Source: Paraburkholderia kirstenboschensis (GTDB taxonomy: Bacteria; Pseudomonadota; Gammaproteobacteria; Burkholderiales; Burkholderiaceae). Taken from it: a DNA stretch of 64,000 nucleotides. The notes under the pieces are model-generated. The model had not been told where the DNA came from. It was given only the letters and a program-made list of their open reading frames with translations, and did not search any database. Positions within the stretch are counted from its first letter, which is position 1; the number at the start of each line of letters is the position of its first letter. This document shows, one piece after another, positions 38,162 through 47,356 of the stretch. The stretch is taken from contig NZ_CAJHCR010000001.1 in NCBI RefSeq assembly GCF_904848585.1, positions 744,001 through 808,000 of the forward strand, given 5' to 3'. The position numbers and the translations under genes were made by a program.

Positions 38162-39595
38162 TTGAAACTGTACGAAAAGCTCGCCGATGAAATCACCGAA
38201 GCCGTGCGCCGGGGCGTGTTCGCGGCCGGCGAGCGGATTCCGTCGGTGCGGCAGGCGAGCCAGCAGCATGGCGTGAGCATCAAGACGGTGCTGCATGCGT
38301 ACGCGTTGCTGGAGAGCCGCGGCATTGTCGAAACGCGACCGCAATCGGGGTATTTCGTGCGCGAAGCCGCGCTGCAAGCGTTCAGGCCCGAGACGCGGCT
38401 GCCGGGCGGTAAGCCTGCGCCGTTGGTGGCGCCCGTCGCCGCGGAAGTGGACGTTAGCCGCCTCGTTCTGTCGACGCTTCGCAGCATCCGCGCGCACGAC
38501 GCCGTGCCGTTCGGCTCGCCGTATCCCGATCCATCGCTATTTCCATGGCGGCGCATCAACCAGTACGCGAACGCGATTGCCCGCCGTCAGGCGAGCTGGA
38601 ACCTGATCGACGATCTGCCGCCCGGCAACCCGGAGCTGATCCGGCAGATCGCCCGGCGCTACGCCGAGAACGGCATGCCGGTCGATCCGGGCGAGATCGT
38701 CATCACGCTGGGCGCCACCGAGGCGATCAACTTGAGCCTGCAGGCGGTCGCCAAGCCTGGCGACACAGTGGCCGTCGAATCGCCGACCTACTACGCGATG
38801 CTGCACGCGATCGAGCGACTCGGAATGCGCGCGATCGAGGTGGCGACGCATCCCGTCGACGGCATCGACATCGATGCGCTCGCGCAGGTGATCGCGCGAC
38901 AGAAGATCGCCGCCTGCATGGTGATGCCGAACTTCCAGAATCCGCTCGGTTTCCAGATGCCGGACGCGCGCAAACGGCAACTCGTCGAATTGCTCGCCGC
39001 GCATCAGATCCCCGTGATCGAGAACGACGTTTATCAGGAGTTGTATTTCGGCGAGACGCGGCCGTCGACATTGAAAAGCTTCGACACGCAAGGGCTCGTG
39101 CTGCATTGCGCGTCGTTTTCGAAAAGCCTCACCGCGTCGTACCGGATAGGCTGGGCGTTGCCGGGGCGTTATCGTGCTCAGGTCGAGAAGCTGAAGTTTC
39201 TGAATACGCTCACTACGCCTTCCGTGCCGCAGGTCGCGGTCGCCGACTATCTGCGACAGGACGGTTACGACCGGCATCTGCGGCATGTTCGCAAGGTCTA
39301 CCGGCAGCAGGCGAGCATCATGACCGCGCTGGTGCGGCGTTTTTTTCCGGCCGGCACCCGTATCTCGACGCCGCAAGGCGGCTACGTTTTGTGGGTGGAG
39401 TTGCCCGAGCGTGTCGATTCAATGCGGCTTTATCAGGCGGCGCTCGCGCGCAGCATCACGGTCGGGCCGGGCATGATGTTTTCGACGCGCAACGATTTTC
39501 GCCATTTCATCCGGCTCAATTACAGCTACCCGTGGACTGCGCAAAGCGAGGCGGCGTTGAAGACACTCGGCGAACTGGTGACGCAGATGGCGTGA
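38162..39595 (+). CDS. MocR-type regulator (GntR helix-turn-helix fused to aminotransferase)
   Basis: A 477-residue chimera. The GntR winged helix is at residues 1-70 (IPSVRQASQQHGVSIKTVLH) and a fold-I aminotransferase domain follows. The PLP-lysine is in HCASFSKSLTASYRIGW. The only plausible start is a TTG at 38162: an in-frame stop lies just upstream and no ATG is near. MocR proteins sense PLP or amino acids and usually control the divergent gene, here the YdeP-like oxidoreductase. Two ATACAG direct repeats lie in the shared region at 38072 and 38097. Confidence 0.88.
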   Translation: MKLYEKLADEITEAVRRGVFAAGERIPSVRQASQQHGVSIKTVLHAYALLESRGIVETRPQSGYFVREAALQAFRPETRLPGGKPAPLVAPVAAEVDVSRLVLSTLRSIRAHDAVPFGSPYPDPSLFPWRRINQYANAIARRQASWNLIDDLPPGNPELIRQIARRYAENGMPVDPGEIVITLGATEAINLSLQAVAKPGDTVAVESPTYYAMLHAIERLGMRAIEVATHPVDGIDIDALAQVIARQKIAACMVMPNFQNPLGFQMPDARKRQLVELLAAHQIPVIENDVYQELYFGETRPSTLKSFDTQGLVLHCASFSKSLTASYRIGWALPGRYRAQVEKLKFLNTLTTPSVPQVAVADYLRQDGYDRHLRHVRKVYRQQASIMTALVRRFFPAGTRISTPQGGYVLWVELPERVDSMRLYQAALARSITVGPGMMFSTRNDFRHFIRLNYSYPWTAQSEAALKTLGELVTQMA

Positions 39596-39656
39596 AGCGC
39601 TTGCACGAGTCGGTGCAGCAGAGGTCGGCAGATAAAACATCAAGAAGGAGACACGA

Positions 39657-40010
39657 ATGGATGACGATGAAATCGATCCGGTGCTGATAGCCGTGCTGGG
39701 GCAGCTTTGGCGCGCGCATCGCGAAAGCTTCGGAGAGGCGAGGCCCGGCCGGGAGAGGGCCAGCGGCGCGTGGTCGCTGGCGAGGCTCTCCAAGCAGGCG
39801 AACGTGCCGATGAGCGCGCTTCGGCGGCAGTTGACGGCGCTCGTCGACGGCGGTCTCGTGGAGACGACGTTCAACGAGGAAGGCGCCGGCACCGCGCGTC
39901 TGAGCGAGACCGGCCGGGATGTGTGCGCGGAGCTGTTCGGCGAGGGCGGGGCGGCGGGCGATGATGAGGCGCCCGATCCCAACGACACGCAGCCGCCGAG
40001 CCTCCACTAG
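39657..40010 (+). CDS. Small winged-helix transcriptional regulator
   Basis: A 117-residue protein. The central winged helix reads [20 protein letters not shown] followed by [11 protein letters not shown], as in ArsR/MarR-type repressors. The C-terminal tail is acidic and disordered. GAAGGAG lies 7 bases before the ATG. It follows MocR by 61 bases. Target and signal are unknown. Confidence 0.72.
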   Translation: MDDDEIDPVLIAVLGQLWRAHRESFGEARPGRERASGAWSLARLSKQANVPMSALRRQLTALVDGGLVETTFNEEGAGTARLSETGRDVCAELFGEGGAAGDDEAPDPNDTQPPSLH

Positions 40011-40169
40011 TTGATCGCGGCGACCGCAGCAATATCAGTTTCGTTATACACGGGATAACAGCGAATAATTTTTCCTCTGAAATTGACCTCGGAATATGGC
40101 CCCCTATGCTGGAGCCTTGCCCGGAACAACGGGCGCCAGGCGAACCCCTCAATCGATTTCGGAGAATTC

Positions 40170-41312
40170 ATGAAAACAACGCTGGCGCGAGCGCTGCATC
40201 GATCATTGCGTATCAAGACCGTCCGAACGGCGCTCGTTGCGGCATGTGCCGCAACCGTCGGCCTCAGCCTCGGCGTTGCTGCAACGGCAGCGTCGGCGGC
40301 CACCGCGCAGCCCGTCGGCATTGCCTTCGTCTACCTCGGCAATCCCGGCGACGCCGGCTGGACCTATGCGCACGAACAGGGCGTGAAAGAGGTCGAGGCG
40401 AAGTTTGGCGACAAGATCAAGGTGACGCGCATCGAGAACGTGCCGGAGTCCGCGGATTCTGAGCGCGTGTTCCGCGATCTCGCGTCGAAAGGCAACAAGA
40501 TCGTGGTGGGCTCGAGCTTCGGCTTCCAGGACTTCGAACTGAAGGTCGCCAAGGACTTCCCGGACACGGTGTTCGAACACGCGACCGGCTACAAGAAAGC
40601 GGCCAACTTCGCGACGTACGACGTGCGCACATACCAGAGCGCCTATCTCGCCGGGCTCGTCGCCGGTTATACGACGAAGTCGAACACGCTTGGCTTCGTG
40701 GGATCGGTGCCGGTGCCGGAAGTCGTGCGCAACATCAACGCGTTCACGATGGGCGCGCGCTCCGTGAACCCGAAGGTGCGCGTCAAAGTGGTGTGGATCA
40801 ATAGCTGGTTCGATCCCGGCCGCGAGAAGCAGGCCGCCGAAACGCTGATCGGCCAGGGCGCGGACGTCCTCATCCAGAACACGGATTCGACAGCTACCAT
40901 GCAGACCGCCGAGCAGAAGAAGGTACACGCGTTCGGCTGGGACTCGAACATGAAGAAGTTCGGGCCGAATGCGCAACTGGGCGCGTGCGTGAGCAACTGG
41001 GGCGTGTATTACACGTATCTGGTGCAGCAGGTAATGGCGGGCACATGGAACAACGCGCCGGTGTGGTGGGGCCTCAAAGAGAAGGCGATTGACCTCGCCG
41101 ATATCAACACCGAAGCGGTGTCGCCGACTGCGCAGAAGGCGTTGAGCCAGAAGCGCGACGATATCGTCTCGGGCAAGTTCAACCCGTTCGCCGGGCCGAT
41201 CGCGGATCAGTCGGGTGCAGTGAAAGTTGCGGCGGGCAAGTCGCTGAGCGACGCGGAGCTGCTGCGTTTGAACTGGTTCGTGCAGGGCGTCGACGGTTCG
41301 CTGCCGAAGTAA
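40170..41312 (+). CDS. BMP-family ABC transporter binding protein
   Basis: A 380-residue exported protein of the BMP/PnrA-like family, which binds purine nucleosides. It has a long Tat-free signal peptide ending ASA. The mature protein has VAFVYLGNPGDAGWTYAHEQ-type N-terminal motif (seen here as GIAFVYLGNPGDAGW), GSSFGFQDFELKVAKDFP, and a GVYYTYLVQQVMAG stretch. GGAG lies 5 bases before the ATG. No permease or ATPase is in the window. The next gene is a nucleoside deaminase, which supports purine uptake. Confidence 0.9.
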   Translation: MKTTLARALHRSLRIKTVRTALVAACAATVGLSLGVAATAASAATAQPVGIAFVYLGNPGDAGWTYAHEQGVKEVEAKFGDKIKVTRIENVPESADSERVFRDLASKGNKIVVGSSFGFQDFELKVAKDFPDTVFEHATGYKKAANFATYDVRTYQSAYLAGLVAGYTTKSNTLGFVGSVPVPEVVRNINAFTMGARSVNPKVRVKVVWINSWFDPGREKQAAETLIGQGADVLIQNTDSTATMQTAEQKKVHAFGWDSNMKKFGPNAQLGACVSNWGVYYTYLVQQVMAGTWNNAPVWWGLKEKAIDLADINTEAVSPTAQKALSQKRDDIVSGKFNPFAGPIADQSGAVKVAAGKSLSDAELLRLNWFVQGVDGSLPK

Positions 41313-41372
41313 GGTAGCGCGAGCCGCATTGAACGTCCCGGCTTGCCGACAACAACGACCAGGAGATCGCCC

Positions 41373-41942
41373 GTGAGTCTGACTGTTCCGAGCGCGGCGG
41401 TGAGCCCGACCGCCAGCGCAACCGCCAGTGCCGATGCGGCTTGCTTTCCGCCGCAGGGCTTGACGCCCACACACGAGCAGATCGTGCGGCATCTGAGGCA
41501 TTCGAGCCGGATCGCCGAGCGGGCGACGTTGCTCGGGCATCATCCGTTCGGCGCGGTGCTGGTCGGCCCGGACCAGGAAACCGTGTTGATGGAGCAGGGC
41601 AACGTCGACACGGTGAATCATGCGGAGTCGGTACTCGCTCGCGTGGCGGCGCTCAACTTCACACCAGAGTACTTGTGGAGTTGCACGCTGTACACGTCGG
41701 TCGAACCGTGTTGCATGTGCGCGGGCACGATGTATTGGGCGAACATCGGCCGGGTGGTGTTCGGTATGACCGAGAAGCGTCTGCTCGAGGCGACCGGCGA
41801 TCACGCCGAGAATCCGACAATGAGCGTCGATTGCCGGTACGTCTTCGATCACTGTCAGAAGCGCGTCGAGGTGATCGGCCCGGTCGCCGAAGTCGAGGCC
41901 GAGGTGATGGACGTGCAACGCAGGTTCTGGAATAGCCGCTAG
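41373..41942 (+). CDS. Cytidine/guanine deaminase-family nucleoside deaminase
   Basis: A 189-residue zinc hydrolase with HAE (83-85) and PCCMC (Cys113, Cys116) catalytic motifs. The overall layout is like guanine deaminase or TadA-type proteins, with an extra Ala/Ser-rich N-terminal tail of about 25 residues. The GTG at 41373 is supported by AGGAG 7 bases upstream. It follows the BMP-type binding protein by 60 bases. Salvage deamination of an imported purine is likely; tRNA editing is less so. Confidence 0.85.
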   Translation: MSLTVPSAAVSPTASATASADAACFPPQGLTPTHEQIVRHLRHSSRIAERATLLGHHPFGAVLVGPDQETVLMEQGNVDTVNHAESVLARVAALNFTPEYLWSCTLYTSVEPCCMCAGTMYWANIGRVVFGMTEKRLLEATGDHAENPTMSVDCRYVFDHCQKRVEVIGPVAEVEAEVMDVQRRFWNSR

Positions 41943-42520
41943 CTCGGTTCCAACATCGCGACGCCGCAGAACCAGTCGCCGCCATGCGGCCGGTATTTCC
42001 ACCGGCTGTCGTTCTGCTTGATGACGCTCGGACACTGCTCGCCGATCGCGATCCCCGGATGCGCGGCCGTGCATTGGCGCATGGCTGTATCGGCGGTAGA
42101 AGGCACGGGCACGGACGGCTTGCGCGGGCGGTCCGGCGGCGCGGGCTTGAGCGCATCGGCAGGTTCGGAGGGTTGCGCCAACGCAGGCGGCGCGCTCGTC
42201 GGCAGGCTCGCAAGCCATTGCTCAAGCTCGTCGATACGCGTTGCGTACCACGTCCCAAGACACGCAGCGTCGCGGCAATTGGCCTCGCGCCACGCCCATT
42301 TGCTGTCGCTGTCTGCGATGAAGGCGCGCCGGTCGGGCGCCCTTCGGCGTGCTTTCCAGTAGAGCTGTCCCAGCGTGTCGTCGAGACGCGACAGCGCCGT
42401 GTCGGTGCAGATCATCTTCTCGGTGAACGAACGGCCCTTGTTGCAGTTGAAACTCGCGGCATGCACGGACGAATGCGCGATCAGCAGCGCGGCGATCAGA
42501 ACGGGGCGGACGATTTTCAT
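41939..42520 (-). CDS. LprI-like (DUF1311) exported protein
   Basis: A 193-residue protein with a signal peptide ending VHAA. The LprI-like domain follows (FNCNKGRSFTEKMICTDTAL, then CRDAACLGTWYATRIDEL), with four Cys for two disulfides. A Pro-rich linker leads to a short C-terminal domain (CTAAHPGIAIGEQCPS). LprI of Mycobacterium inhibits lysozyme. Its stop codon shares the bases CTAG with the convergent deaminase. Confidence 0.83.
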   Translation of the reverse strand: MKIVRPVLIAALLIAHSSVHAASFNCNKGRSFTEKMICTDTALSRLDDTLGQLYWKARRRAPDRRAFIADSDSKWAWREANCRDAACLGTWYATRIDELEQWLASLPTSAPPALAQPSEPADALKPAPPDRPRKPSVPVPSTADTAMRQCTAAHPGIAIGEQCPSVIKQNDSRWKYRPHGGDWFCGVAMLEPS

Positions 42521-42772
42521 GACAATTCACGCGTTGCATGGTTTTTCATGCAACGGATGATCGTCCGATCGCGCGCCATGCGGACGCCGGAAAAACGCAG
42601 CACTTCCCTCGAGTGATTACTAGATATTGCCTCGCGCGAGCCCGCCCGACGCCCCCAATAGCGCAATGCACGGCCAATGGAAGCACTGCCGGGGCACATC
42701 TTCGCGTTTAGCGGGTATACCCTGATGCGCTGCTTACGCATTCTTGCCGATGTTGGGTTGGGGGGCGCATAT

Positions 42773-45070
42773 ATGAACCGCGAAGCGACATCACGCATGG
42801 AGGTAGGAGCAACGCCCGAGGCTAGCCGCTACCGGCCGGATCTGGCCGAAGAGGTGTTGGCGTCGGAGCGCAGCGTGTTGCGGCTGATCACGCGCAATAC
42901 GCCGTTGCCGGAATTGCTGGAAGAAGTCTGTCACCGCGCGGAAGCGCTGCTGGGCGGGGGCGCGGCGTGCTCGATCCTGCTGCTCGACGACGACGGCGTC
43001 CACGTGAAGATGGGCGCCGCGCCGTCGCTGCCGGCGGAGTTCAGCACGGCGATCGACGGTGCGCCGATCGGTCCGAGCGCGGGCTCCTGCGGCACGGCGA
43101 TGCACGAGCGGCGGCTGGTGGTGGTCGAGGACATCGAGACGGATCCGCTGTGGGCGGATTTCCGTGCGCTAGCGTTGCCGCACGGCTTGCGCGCGTGCTG
43201 GTCGGTGCCGTTCCTGAACGACGCCGGCGCGGTGCTGGGCGCGTTCGCCGTCTATCATCGCGCGCCGCGCCGGCCTACCGCGCAGGAAGAGACGATGCTG
43301 CGCGATATCAGCCGCAGCGTCGGGCTCGCCGTGCATCAGGACGCAATGGCGCAGCGGCTTGCGAACAGCGAGGAGCATCATCGGCTCGTCGTCGATCATC
43401 TGATCGAGGGCATTGTCGTGCAGTCGCGCGCGGGCGTCGTGCTGGCCTGCAATCCGAGCGCGCAGCGCATGTTGCGCACCGGGCCGCAGATTGTCGGACG
43501 CAGCATCCGCACGGTGATGGTGCGCGGCTTTCACGAGGACGGCTCGCCCGTGGCCGACCATGAGCGGCCCGTCGCCCAGGTGCTCGCGAGCGGCAAGCCG
43601 ATGCTCGGCATCACACTGGCGATCGAACTGGTGAACGGCGAAGTGATCTGGATCACCGAGAACGTGGTGCCCATTCTGAAGCCCGGCGAGAGCAAGCCCG
43701 ACTCCGTGCTGATCTCGTTTACCGACATCGGCCCGGTGCGCGAGGCGCAGCGCCAGTTGAAATTCCTCGCAACGCGCGATTCCCTCACCGGGCTCTATAA
43801 CCGGGCCTATCTGACGGAGCGCATGAACAGCCTGTTCGCGCCCGGCAACCCCAACTGCAGCGGCGAGTTCACGAGCGTCGCCGTGCTGTTCGTCGATCTC
43901 GACGGCTTCAAGAAAGTCAACGACACGGCTGGTCACGAGGCCGGCGACGCATTGCTGAAAAGCGTCGCCGAGCGGCTCGCCGGCTGCGTCGGCCCGGACG
44001 ATACGCTCGCGCGGGTGGGCGGCGACGAGTTCGTGATCGTGGTGAGCGCCTGCGAACGCAACGAGGAGATAGTCGGGCTGGCGCGTCAGATCCTCAGCGA
44101 AATCGCGGTGCCTTTCGCGGTGGCGGACAACGAGTACTACCTGGGCGCGTCGATCGGTATCAGCCGCTTTCCCGAAGACGGCCAGGACGCGCCGACGCTG
44201 ATGCGCAACGCCGACTCGGCGATGTATCACGCGAAGCAGCGCGGGCGCAACAACTTCCAGTTCTTCACTGCGGAGCTCAATCAGCAACTGCAGCGCCGCT
44301 TCGTGATCGAGCAGTCGCTGCGCCGCGCGCTCGCCGCCCACGAGCTAAGTCTCGTGTATCAGCCGATCGTCGATAGTCACGCCGGCCGGACCATCGGCGC
44401 CGAGGCACTGCTGCGCTGGTATAACAGCGAGCTCGGCAATGTCTCGCCGGCGGAATTCATCCCGGTCGCGGAAGACGCGGGACTCATCGTCGAGATCGGC
44501 GACTGGGTGCTCGCCCGTGCCTGCGAGCAGGCGGCGCAGTGGCGGCGCACGCTCGCGCCGGATCTGATCGTTGCGGTGAATCTGTCGCCGCGCCAGTTCA
44601 ACGACGGTCTGGTCGAGCGGATCAGGCGCTGTCTGGACCATTCCGGGCTCGAGCCGGCGGCGCTCGAACTGGAAATCACCGAGCGGCTTCTGATGAGCGA
44701 CAGCGACACCGTGCTGCCCATGCTGCTCGCATTGAGCGCAACGGGCGTGCGTATTTCCGTCGACGACTTCGGCACCGGTTATTCGTCGCTGTCGTATCTG
44801 AAGCGCTTTCCGCTGCATAACCTGAAGATCGACCGGTCGTTCGTGGCGGGCTTGCCGGATCATCGCGATTCCATTGCGATCACGCAGGCCGTGGTGGCGA
44901 TGGCGCATTCGCTCGGCATGAACGTCACCGCGGAAGGCGTGGAGACGCCGGAACAGGCCGCATTCCTCCGTTCGATCGATTGCGACAAACAGCAGGGCTA
45001 TCTGTACAGCCGGCCCGTGGGAGCGAGCGCATATGCGCGCGCGCTGGCGGATGCCTATGCGGCGACCTGA
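42773..45070 (+). CDS. GAF-PAS-GGDEF-EAL signalling protein
   Basis: A 765-residue cytoplasmic protein. The GAF domain spans about 35-190 (CSILLLDDDGVHVKMGA, GPSAGSCGTAMHERR), PAS about 195-320, GGDEF about 330-500 with intact GGDEF (416-420), and EAL about 515-760 with EAL at 544. The I-site RxxD upstream of GGDEF is absent, so product inhibition is not expected. Both diguanylate cyclase and phosphodiesterase motifs look intact. ATG 42773 follows GGGGGGC; an in-frame open frame begins at 42677. Confidence 0.9.
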   Translation: MNREATSRMEVGATPEASRYRPDLAEEVLASERSVLRLITRNTPLPELLEEVCHRAEALLGGGAACSILLLDDDGVHVKMGAAPSLPAEFSTAIDGAPIGPSAGSCGTAMHERRLVVVEDIETDPLWADFRALALPHGLRACWSVPFLNDAGAVLGAFAVYHRAPRRPTAQEETMLRDISRSVGLAVHQDAMAQRLANSEEHHRLVVDHLIEGIVVQSRAGVVLACNPSAQRMLRTGPQIVGRSIRTVMVRGFHEDGSPVADHERPVAQVLASGKPMLGITLAIELVNGEVIWITENVVPILKPGESKPDSVLISFTDIGPVREAQRQLKFLATRDSLTGLYNRAYLTERMNSLFAPGNPNCSGEFTSVAVLFVDLDGFKKVNDTAGHEAGDALLKSVAERLAGCVGPDDTLARVGGDEFVIVVSACERNEEIVGLARQILSEIAVPFAVADNEYYLGASIGISRFPEDGQDAPTLMRNADSAMYHAKQRGRNNFQFFTAELNQQLQRRFVIEQSLRRALAAHELSLVYQPIVDSHAGRTIGAEALLRWYNSELGNVSPAEFIPVAEDAGLIVEIGDWVLARACEQAAQWRRTLAPDLIVAVNLSPRQFNDGLVERIRRCLDHSGLEPAALELEITERLLMSDSDTVLPMLLALSATGVRISVDDFGTGYSSLSYLKRFPLHNLKIDRSFVAGLPDHRDSIAITQAVVAMAHSLGMNVTAEGVETPEQAAFLRSIDCDKQQGYLYSRPVGASAYARALADAYAAT

Positions 45071-45196
45071 CCCGCGCGCCGCGTTGGCGTATGTCGAGTG
45101 GGCTCTCCATCCGCCCGGACTGGCAGCGTGACATAACCGCGCCGGAGACTGGGCGTAAGATGCAACGACCTGCATCTGAGCCCCAGGAGACTTGCG

Positions 45197-46597
45197 ATGG
45201 CACAGCACTTCGACGCGGTTGTGATCGGCACGGGACAGGGCGGCGCGCCGCTCGCCGTGCGTCTTGGCAAGAGCGGCCGCCGCACGGCGGTCATTGAGCG
45301 CGCGGCGTTCGGCGGGACCTGCGTGAACGTCGGCTGCACGCCGACCAAGGCGTATGTGGCGAGCGCCCGCGCGGCGCATGTGGCACGCCATGCGGCGAGG
45401 CTCGGCGTGCACATTGGCGGCGCGGTCGGCGTGGATCTGGCGGCGGTGAAGGCGCGCAAGGACAAGATCGTCGGCCGGTCGCACGACGGTGTGGAGGCCT
45501 GGCTGCGGGGCACCGAGAACGTCACGGTGTTCAACGGCCATGCGCGCTTCACCGGGCCGCACACGCTTGCTGTCAGCGGGCCGGACGGGGGCGTGCTGCA
45601 CGAACTGAGCGCGGACGAGATTTTCCTCAATACGGGCACGCGCGCCGTGGTGCCGCCGCTGGAAGGCATCGAGCGAACCCGCTATTACACCAACTCGACT
45701 CTGCTGGAGATAACCGAGTTGCCGAGCCGGCTCGTGATCGTCGGTGGCAGTTATATCGCGCTCGAATTCGCACAGGTGTTTCGCCGCTTCGGCAGCGAAG
45801 TGACCGTGCTGGTACGCGGCGATCGCGTGCTCACGCGCGAAGACGCCGACTTCGCGGAGTCAGTGCAAAGCGTGCTCGCCCGCGAGGGCGTGGAGTTCCG
45901 TTTCGGTGTGCAGCCTTCGCGCGTCGAGCCGCATCCGCATCGTGAGAACGAAGTGTGTATCGGCTTCGAGCAGAATGTTCCGGCGCTCGAGGCGTCGCAT
46001 CTGCTGTTCGCAACCGGCCGCAAACCGAATACCGACGATCTCGGCCTCGCCGCGGCCGGCATCGAAACAGACCGGCATGGCACGATTCCCGTGGACGGCC
46101 AGTTGCGCACCAACGTGCCGGGCGTGTGGGCGATCGGCGACATCAACGGACGAGGCGCGTTCACGCATACGTCCTACGACGATTACCACATCGTCGTGGC
46201 CAATCTGCTCGATGGCGGCACGCGCACCGTCGACAAGCGGATCATGGCGTACGCGGTATTCGTGGATCCGCCGCTCGCGCGCGTCGGCCTCTCCGAAGAC
46301 GACGTGCGAAAGAGCGGCCGCGAAGCGTTGATCGCGACCATGCCAATGTCGCGCGTGGGCCGCGCGAGCGAACGCGGGGAGACCGACGGTTTCATGAAGG
46401 TGCTTGCCGACCCCCACACCAGGCAGATTCTCGGAGCGACGATCCACGGTATAGAAGGCGACGAGGCGATTCATACCTTCATCGACATCATGACGGCGGG
46501 CGCGCCGTATCCCACCTTGCAATACGCGATGCACATTCACCCGACCATCAGCGAACTGGTGCCGACCTTGCTCGACGGTCTGAAGCCGATGAAGTAA
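45197..46597 (+). CDS. Mercuric-reductase-like FAD disulfide oxidoreductase
   Basis: A 466-residue pyridine nucleotide-disulfide oxidoreductase. FAD site is VVIGTGQGGAPLAVRL, the redox disulfide GGTCVNVGC (Cys42, Cys47), the NAD site is VIVGGSYIALEFAQVF, and the C-terminal dimer domain ends HIHPTISELVPTLL. It lacks the N-terminal metal-binding domain and the C-terminal Cys pair of true MerA, so mercury reduction is unlikely. CAGGAG precedes the ATG. The substrate is unknown. Confidence 0.88.
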   Translation: MAQHFDAVVIGTGQGGAPLAVRLGKSGRRTAVIERAAFGGTCVNVGCTPTKAYVASARAAHVARHAARLGVHIGGAVGVDLAAVKARKDKIVGRSHDGVEAWLRGTENVTVFNGHARFTGPHTLAVSGPDGGVLHELSADEIFLNTGTRAVVPPLEGIERTRYYTNSTLLEITELPSRLVIVGGSYIALEFAQVFRRFGSEVTVLVRGDRVLTREDADFAESVQSVLAREGVEFRFGVQPSRVEPHPHRENEVCIGFEQNVPALEASHLLFATGRKPNTDDLGLAAAGIETDRHGTIPVDGQLRTNVPGVWAIGDINGRGAFTHTSYDDYHIVVANLLDGGTRTVDKRIMAYAVFVDPPLARVGLSEDDVRKSGREALIATMPMSRVGRASERGETDGFMKVLADPHTRQILGATIHGIEGDEAIHTFIDIMTAGAPYPTLQYAMHIHPTISELVPTLLDGLKPMK

Positions 46598-46736
46598 GCC
46601 GATGAACTAAGCCGAGCGCGGCGCGCATCGACAAAGCGTCGCACCATCGCGGATAATCGCCAGCGGCGCGGGCCGCCCGCGGGGTGAAGGCGTGCCGCAT
46701 TGGCCACCATCGACCCGCATGCAACCGCATCGACCC

Positions 46737-46766
46737 GCATTCAATCGCATTCAATCGCATTCATTC
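46737..46766. repeat. Short tandem repeat before the TMEM175-like gene
   Basis: Three 10-bp units, GCATTCAATC twice and GCATTCATTC once, lie just upstream of the ribosome-binding site. Two copies of CATCGACCCGCAT precede them at about 46708-46740. Confidence 0.75.
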
Positions 46767-46778
46767 GAGGAACAGCCG

Positions 46779-47354
46779 ATGGGCAAGGGACGCATCGAAG
46801 CCTTCAGCGATGGCGTGATCGCCATCATCATCACGATCATGGTGCTCGAAATCAAGGTACCGGAAGGCTTCGATCTCGCCGCACTGACTCCGCTCGTGCC
46901 GGTGTTCGGCGCCTATGTGCTGAGCTTCATCTACGTGGGCATTTACTGGAACAATCATCATCACATGTTCCATACGGTGCAAAGGGTCAACGGCGGCGTG
47001 CTGTGGGCCAATCTGCATCTGCTCTTCTGGCTGTCGCTGCTTCCCGCCGTCACGCATTGGGTCGGCGAGAATCATCTGGCTTCGTGGCCGACCGCCATGT
47101 ACGGCGTCGTGCTGTTCATGTCGGCGATCGCGTATTTCATCCTGACGCGCACGCTGATCCGTGAGCACGGCCGCGACTCGACGCTCGCAAAAGCGGTGGG
47201 CAACGACATCAAAGGCAAAGTGTCGGTTGCGATTTATCTCTCGGGCATTGCGCTCGCGTTCGTCGCGCCGTGGATTTCGGCGGCGCTCTACGCGCTTGCT
47301 GCCGCATGGTGGCTGGTGCCGGACCGGCGCATCGAGCACGTGCTGGAAGCCTGA
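46779..47354 (+). CDS. TMEM175-family (DUF1211) membrane protein
   Basis: A 191-residue, six-helix protein. The first helix has the FSDG signature (RIEAFSDGVIAIIITIMVLE) of TMEM175-type potassium channels, followed by YVGIYWNNHHHMFH. Bacterial members have one six-helix unit, as here. CGAGGAA precedes the ATG. It is followed after two bases by a further membrane protein, so the two may be co-translated. Confidence 0.9.
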   Translation: MGKGRIEAFSDGVIAIIITIMVLEIKVPEGFDLAALTPLVPVFGAYVLSFIYVGIYWNNHHHMFHTVQRVNGGVLWANLHLLFWLSLLPAVTHWVGENHLASWPTAMYGVVLFMSAIAYFILTRTLIREHGRDSTLAKAVGNDIKGKVSVAIYLSGIALAFVAPWISAALYALAAAWWLVPDRRIEHVLEA

Positions 47355-47356
47355 GC

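Noticed and set aside
45197..46597. Calling the flavin oxidoreductase a mercuric reductase
   Set aside because: It lacks the C-terminal Cys pair and the metal-binding domain, and no mer genes are nearby.
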